Origin: Sphingomonas paucimobilis NBRC 13935
Lineage (GTDB): Bacteria; Pseudomonadota; Alphaproteobacteria; Sphingomonadales; Sphingomonadaceae
Length of the DNA: 64,000 bases
Direction of reading: 5' to 3'
NCBI RefSeq assembly: GCF_000739895.2
Contig: NZ_BBJS01000023.1
Location: 62,001 to 126,000 of the forward strand
Shown: positions 61,062 to 64,000 of the stretch, one piece after another
Layout of the letters: each line of letters starts with the position of its first letter
How positions within the stretch are numbered: position 1 is the stretch's first letter
Program-made: the position numbers and the translations under genes
Notes under the pieces: model-generated
The model's database searches: none
The model's input: the letters and a program-made list of their open reading frames with translations, nothing else
What the model was told of the DNA's origin: nothing

Positions 61062-61591
61062 CGAGTAATCCCTTTCATGAGCACGCTGCCGAGCTCGAAG
61101 TGCATGGGGTCGGCTCGACCTGCAGAACGATAACCGCCGCCCCAGTACCAACCGGCACGGTTAAAGTACGGCACAAGTGCGTCCAATCCCTTGAGTGAAT
61201 AGCTGGCTCCGAAGGGCACAAGTGTACCGTCAACGCGGAGGTCGATCGCGCTGCCCCAGGCGTGATTGGATACCTTCGTACGGCTGCCGCGCTGGAGTCG
61301 ATTTACCTCGATGCCCGCGCTGCTGAGCAGAGCCAGCAGGTCGGGCAGATCGCGGGGCACTTCCGCAAGCACGGCCCGCAGACTAACTATCGCACGGCGA
61401 AGGCCAGTAACGCGGAAGGGCCCGACGGACTCGGTAGCAATCATATATTTTAGCTGCGGGTTGGTTATTGGCGAGTCGTTTTGTGACATATGCGCGCTCG
61501 GCATGCCGCCAAAGCGCGTGATCTGTTCCGAACTTGATGGAGAAGTCAGTCCAACATTGACGGTCCCTGCTTTTGGCAAAGGCGTGCGCAT
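61058..61591 (-). CDS. M15 family peptidase (VanY/endolysin-like)
   Basis: A 177-residue zinc peptidase resembling Peptidase_M15_4, which cuts D-Ala-containing peptidoglycan peptides. The zinc and catalytic residues are visible in SNHAWGSAIDLRVDG (His, Asp) and DPMHFELG (Glu, His). There is no obvious signal peptide, as in phage endolysins, and its partner is a small lipoprotein resembling a spanin only in being a lipoprotein. It may be a phage remnant or a cell-wall enzyme. Confidence 0.82.
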   Translation of the reverse strand: MRTPLPKAGTVNVGLTSPSSSEQITRFGGMPSAHMSQNDSPITNPQLKYMIATESVGPFRVTGLRRAIVSLRAVLAEVPRDLPDLLALLSSAGIEVNRLQRGSRTKVSNHAWGSAIDLRVDGTLVPFGASYSLKGLDALVPYFNRAGWYWGGGYRSAGRADPMHFELGSVLMKGITR

Positions 61592-61699
61592 GGTCCAATA
61601 ACCTGGTTCCCGTCGCGACGATCATGGCGCGGCGGGTACGCAATCAGCCGAGGCACCTTTGGTGTGCGTCTCTGCAAATATGCGGTTGAACACCCCCGT

Positions 61700-61902
61700 C
61701 CGCGACACGCGAACGCAGCGCGCATCAAGAGTTCGCGCGCTAAACAATCGGCCGCGAACCGAACAGCGAGGTGGGGAGTTATCATCACCGAAGGCATTTG
61801 CCACCTGCACGGCATGACACCGTTGGTTGTCGCCGCAGTTGCGTCTTTTGACGAGTTCACGGCTCGCAATGATCCTTATTGCGCACCGACTTCGCGGTGA
61901 TC
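61700..61902 (+). pseudogene. DUF3768 relic
   Basis: By eye about 80% identical in DNA to the island gene at 20045-20250, including GAGGTGGGGAG and ATCACCGAAGGCATTTG. One base is missing (GTTATCATC for GTTGTTCATC), which shifts the frame, and the sequence departs after GATCCTTA. It shows that a similar element once stood here. Confidence 0.8.
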
Positions 61903-62006
61903 GAGCGCTAAGTAAGGATATGCTCCGACAAGGCGGGCGTCGTGGCATTCACCTGCTTCCCGGCGTTCGCCTCCATCCGCCCTGATTCACCTCCGGCCCG
62001 TTGCCG

Positions 62007-62318
62007 TCAGGCACAGGAAGGCACGATGACGATCGGCGCAAAGGTGATGAGCGTCGCGGCAAAGCCGACCCAGCCTAGCGCCACCGCGGCACGGTCGAGT
62101 GAGGTCGCCCGGTGCCGGGTCAGCCTCAGCGCCAGCATCAGTGTCACGGCAAGCGAACCCGCCCACGCCGCCAACAGCGTCCAGCGATGAACGCTGAGTC
62201 CAACGAAGGGAAGACGGTCCCATCCCCCGGCGCAACCGAGCCCGTGCAGCGCATAGATCAGGCAGAAAGCGGCGGCCCAGCCGATCAGGCCGGCGGAGAG
62301 GCGCAGCAGCACCATCAT
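62007..62318 (-). CDS. Small membrane protein of the cytochrome oxidase operon
   Basis: A 103-residue protein with three likely helices (LSAGLIGWAAAFCLIYALHG, LLAAWAGSLAVTLMLALRL, ALGWVGFAATLITFAPIVIV). Its ATG overlaps the stop of the oxidase gene (ATGATG), so it is co-translated. Probably an accessory or small structural subunit of the oxidase; no family name is certain. Confidence 0.75.
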   Translation of the reverse strand: MMVLLRLSAGLIGWAAAFCLIYALHGLGCAGGWDRLPFVGLSVHRWTLLAAWAGSLAVTLMLALRLTRHRATSLDRAAVALGWVGFAATLITFAPIVIVPSCA

Positions 62319-64000
62319 GCGAACCACCCCGGCACGACCAGCAGCACCGCGACAAAGGCCCCCGCCCCCGCGCCATGGTCGCTCCACAACCGCATGATGC
62401 GTGGCTCGCCGGCGCGCGCGGCCGAGTGGAAACCCGCTTTGGCCCGCGCCATCAGGAAGGCCACCATGACCGCCGCCAGCCCGGCATGGAAAATACCATA
62501 GGCGGCCAACGCGGCGCTGGTCGCGGCATAGGCATGGCTGGACGGGCTCGGCGCACTGGCGAGCAGCAGGATGAGCGCCCCGATGATCGCGAGGTGCCCG
62601 GCCAGCGCGATCGGCATCCGCCCCGCGCGGCTGGCGATCATCGCGGTCGCAGCCCCGCCGATCGCGAGCAACGGCACGATCAGCGAGGGCGGGATCAGTG
62701 CGGGCGGCGGCCAGTTCGGCGCGATGGTCCAGAGAAAGCCATAGCCGAAGAGCAGCGAGGCGAAGAGCGTCGCGCTGGCGGCCAGGGCGAACACGCTGCC
62801 CCACCAGCCGGTCGTCCGCTGCGCCTCGAAACTGGTCGGCAGCGACAGGCCACCGCCCGTCGGCAGCGCCCCGATATCGGCCCGGCTGCCATTGGTCCAA
62901 GCCCAACGCCATCCCAGCCAGATAGTACCGATCAGGAAGATCGGCGCGACGACATAGATGCCGGCCAGCATCGCGACAAAAAATCCGCCAAGCATCGCCG
63001 CCGTGGCGATCGGCAGCCAGCTATTGCCCGGCAGGATCACGATATGGTCGGGCGCGCCGGTGGTCATGTCGACCGCCAGCGTCTCGCGCCAGCCATGGCG
63101 TATGTCGGCGAGCAGCCCCTCACCCCGCGCCAGCGCCACGCCCAGATCGGGATCGTCGGCCAGTGGATCGCGCGTCGATACGGTCGGCAGGCTGGCGAAA
63201 TTATAGGCGGGTGCCGGGATCGGCATCGCCCACTCCAGCGTCGTCGCGCCCCAGGGATTGCGGCGATGGATTCGCCCCAGCCAGATCTGCAGCACCACAT
63301 CGATCAGGAACAACGCGAAGCCGAACGCCTGCAGAAAGCCGCCGACCGAGGACAGCAGGTTGAGCCAGGTCCACCCCATCCCCTCCGCATAGGTGTCGAT
63401 CCGCCGCGGCATGCCGAGCAGCCCGGTCAGATGCATCATGAAGAAGGTCAGGTTGAAGCCGATGAAGATCAGCCAGAACGCCGCCTCACCCACGCGCATC
63501 ACCCGCTCGCGCCCCGTGAAATGCGGCAGCCAGTAATAGGCGGCGGCCAGCATGGGGAAGACGAAGCCGCCGACCAGCACATAATGAAGATGCGCGGTGA
63601 CGAAGGCGGTGTCGTGCGCCTGCGCGTCGAACGGGACCATGGCTAGCATCACGCCGGTCAGGCCGCCAATCACGAACATGATGAAGAAACCGATCAGATA
63701 GAGCATCGGCAGCTTCATCTCGGGCCGTCCCTGCCACAGGGTACCGAGCCAAGCGAACATCTGCACCGCCGTCGGGATCGCCACCAGCGCGGACGCCGCC
63801 GAGAAGAAGCCGAGCGCCATATGCGGAATGCCGGTGGTGAACATATGGTGTACCCACAGCCCGAAGCTGAGGAAAGCGAGCGCCAGGATCGCCGCGACGA
63901 TGGCCCCGTGGCCGAGCAGCCGGGTGCGCGCCATCACCGGCAAAATGGTGGAGACCGCGCCGGCCGCCGGCAGGAAGATGATGTAGACCTCGGGATGGCC
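62315..64000 (-). CDS. ctaD: Cytochrome c oxidase subunit I/III fusion, 5'-partial
   Basis: Heme-copper oxidase catalytic subunit that continues past the window end. The visible part starts within HPEVYIIFLPAAGAVSTILP (Cu-B His and the crosslinked Tyr region), then WVHHMFTTG (two Cu-B His), the K-channel region, and HLHYVLVGG with the heme a3 and heme a His ligands. After subunit I ends at about PYNFASLP, a linker leads into several further helices like subunit III (AQRTTGWWGSVFALAASATL, AYGIFHAGLAAVM). It terminates oxygen respiration in the inner membrane. Confidence 0.93.
   Translation of the reverse strand, partial: GHPEVYIIFLPAAGAVSTILPVMARTRLLGHGAIVAAILALAFLSFGLWVHHMFTTGIPHMALGFFSAASALVAIPTAVQMFAWLGTLWQGRPEMKLPMLYLIGFFIMFVIGGLTGVMLAMVPFDAQAHDTAFVTAHLHYVLVGGFVFPMLAAAYYWLPHFTGRERVMRVGEAAFWLIFIGFNLTFFMMHLTGLLGMPRRIDTYAEGMGWTWLNLLSSVGGFLQAFGFALFLIDVVLQIWLGRIHRRNPWGATTLEWAMPIPAPAYNFASLPTVSTRDPLADDPDLGVALARGEGLLADIRHGWRETLAVDMTTGAPDHIVILPGNSWLPIATAAMLGGFFVAMLAGIYVVAPIFLIGTIWLGWRWAWTNGSRADIGALPTGGGLSLPTSFEAQRTTGWWGSVFALAASATLFASLLFGYGFLWTIAPNWPPPALIPPSLIVPLLAIGGAATAMIASRAGRMPIALAGHLAIIGALILLLASAPSPSSHAYAATSAALAAYGIFHAGLAAVMVAFLMARAKAGFHSAARAGEPRIMRLWSDHGAGAGAFVAVLLVVPGWFA

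Overview
The window looks like chromosomal DNA of a sphingomonad (Alphaproteobacteria, Sphingomonas or a close relative). The reasons are the high GC content, short GGGGA-type ribosome sites, the interspersed repeat resembling CGTTCAGCCTGAGCG, a TonB-dependent receptor with a carbohydrate-degradation cluster, and a gltD-gltB operon and fused cytochrome oxidase subunit I/III of alphaproteobacterial type. Every identification comes from reading motifs; no database search was possible.

Layout. Positions 1-7060 hold a sugar module: a PQQ-type sugar dehydrogenase (cut by the window edge), a ROK regulator, a small membrane protein, threonine aldolase, a LacI regulator and a sugar-porter MFS transporter. 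Positions 7147-17713 are core genes: an OmpA-like lipoprotein, an AI-2E family permease, gltB / DUF2059 / gltD, uppP and an NDUFA9-like reductase. A tRNA-Leu(CAG) at 17817-17903 is the attachment site of a ~16 kb genomic island (17904-33813). The island is bounded by the tRNA 3' end and an imperfect copy at 33794-33813. It carries a P4-type integrase, a second small tyrosine recombinase, DUF3768 and HhH-glycosylase-like genes, a possible HUH-like protein with an AlpA-like regulator, and a defence block. The defence block (24780-32841) has a PD-(D/E)XK nuclease, a protein with two GHKL ATPase domains, a response regulator with an unknown output domain, and a complete EcoRII-like restriction-modification set: Dcm-like C5 methylase, Vsr nick enzyme and EcoRII-C endonuclease.

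Positions 33983-39506 are the graveyard of a second, older element at the same locus. It holds a second integrase fused to the C-terminal half of an AbiEii-type toxin, a traG start joined to a trbE end, a frameshifted TauE/SafE permease, and a truncated methyltransferase split by an IS630 that is itself split by an IS110 with a nonsense codon.

Positions 39889-59171 are a glycan-utilisation locus. It contains a ROK regulator paralogous to the one at 1156, four GH92 alpha-mannosidases, a GH125 exo-alpha-1,6-mannosidase, a GH43, a GH2 and a TonB-dependent receptor. Most of the genes overlap by ATGA and so form tightly coupled minus-strand operons; one GH92 is divergent. Palindromes resembling LacI-family (xyl-box-like) operators lie in the divergent promoter and before the MFS transporter, so the two sugar modules may share control. 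The likely substrate is mannose-rich glycan such as fungal mannoprotein or high-mannose N-glycan (inference). Two GH92 enzymes have Gln where the other two have the expected acid Glu.

Positions 59172-62006 are a patchwork: a frameshifted HNH nuclease, the tail of an S9 peptidase, a lipoprotein / M15 peptidase pair and a DUF3768 relic matching the island gene. The window ends in a cytochrome c oxidase operon on the minus strand.
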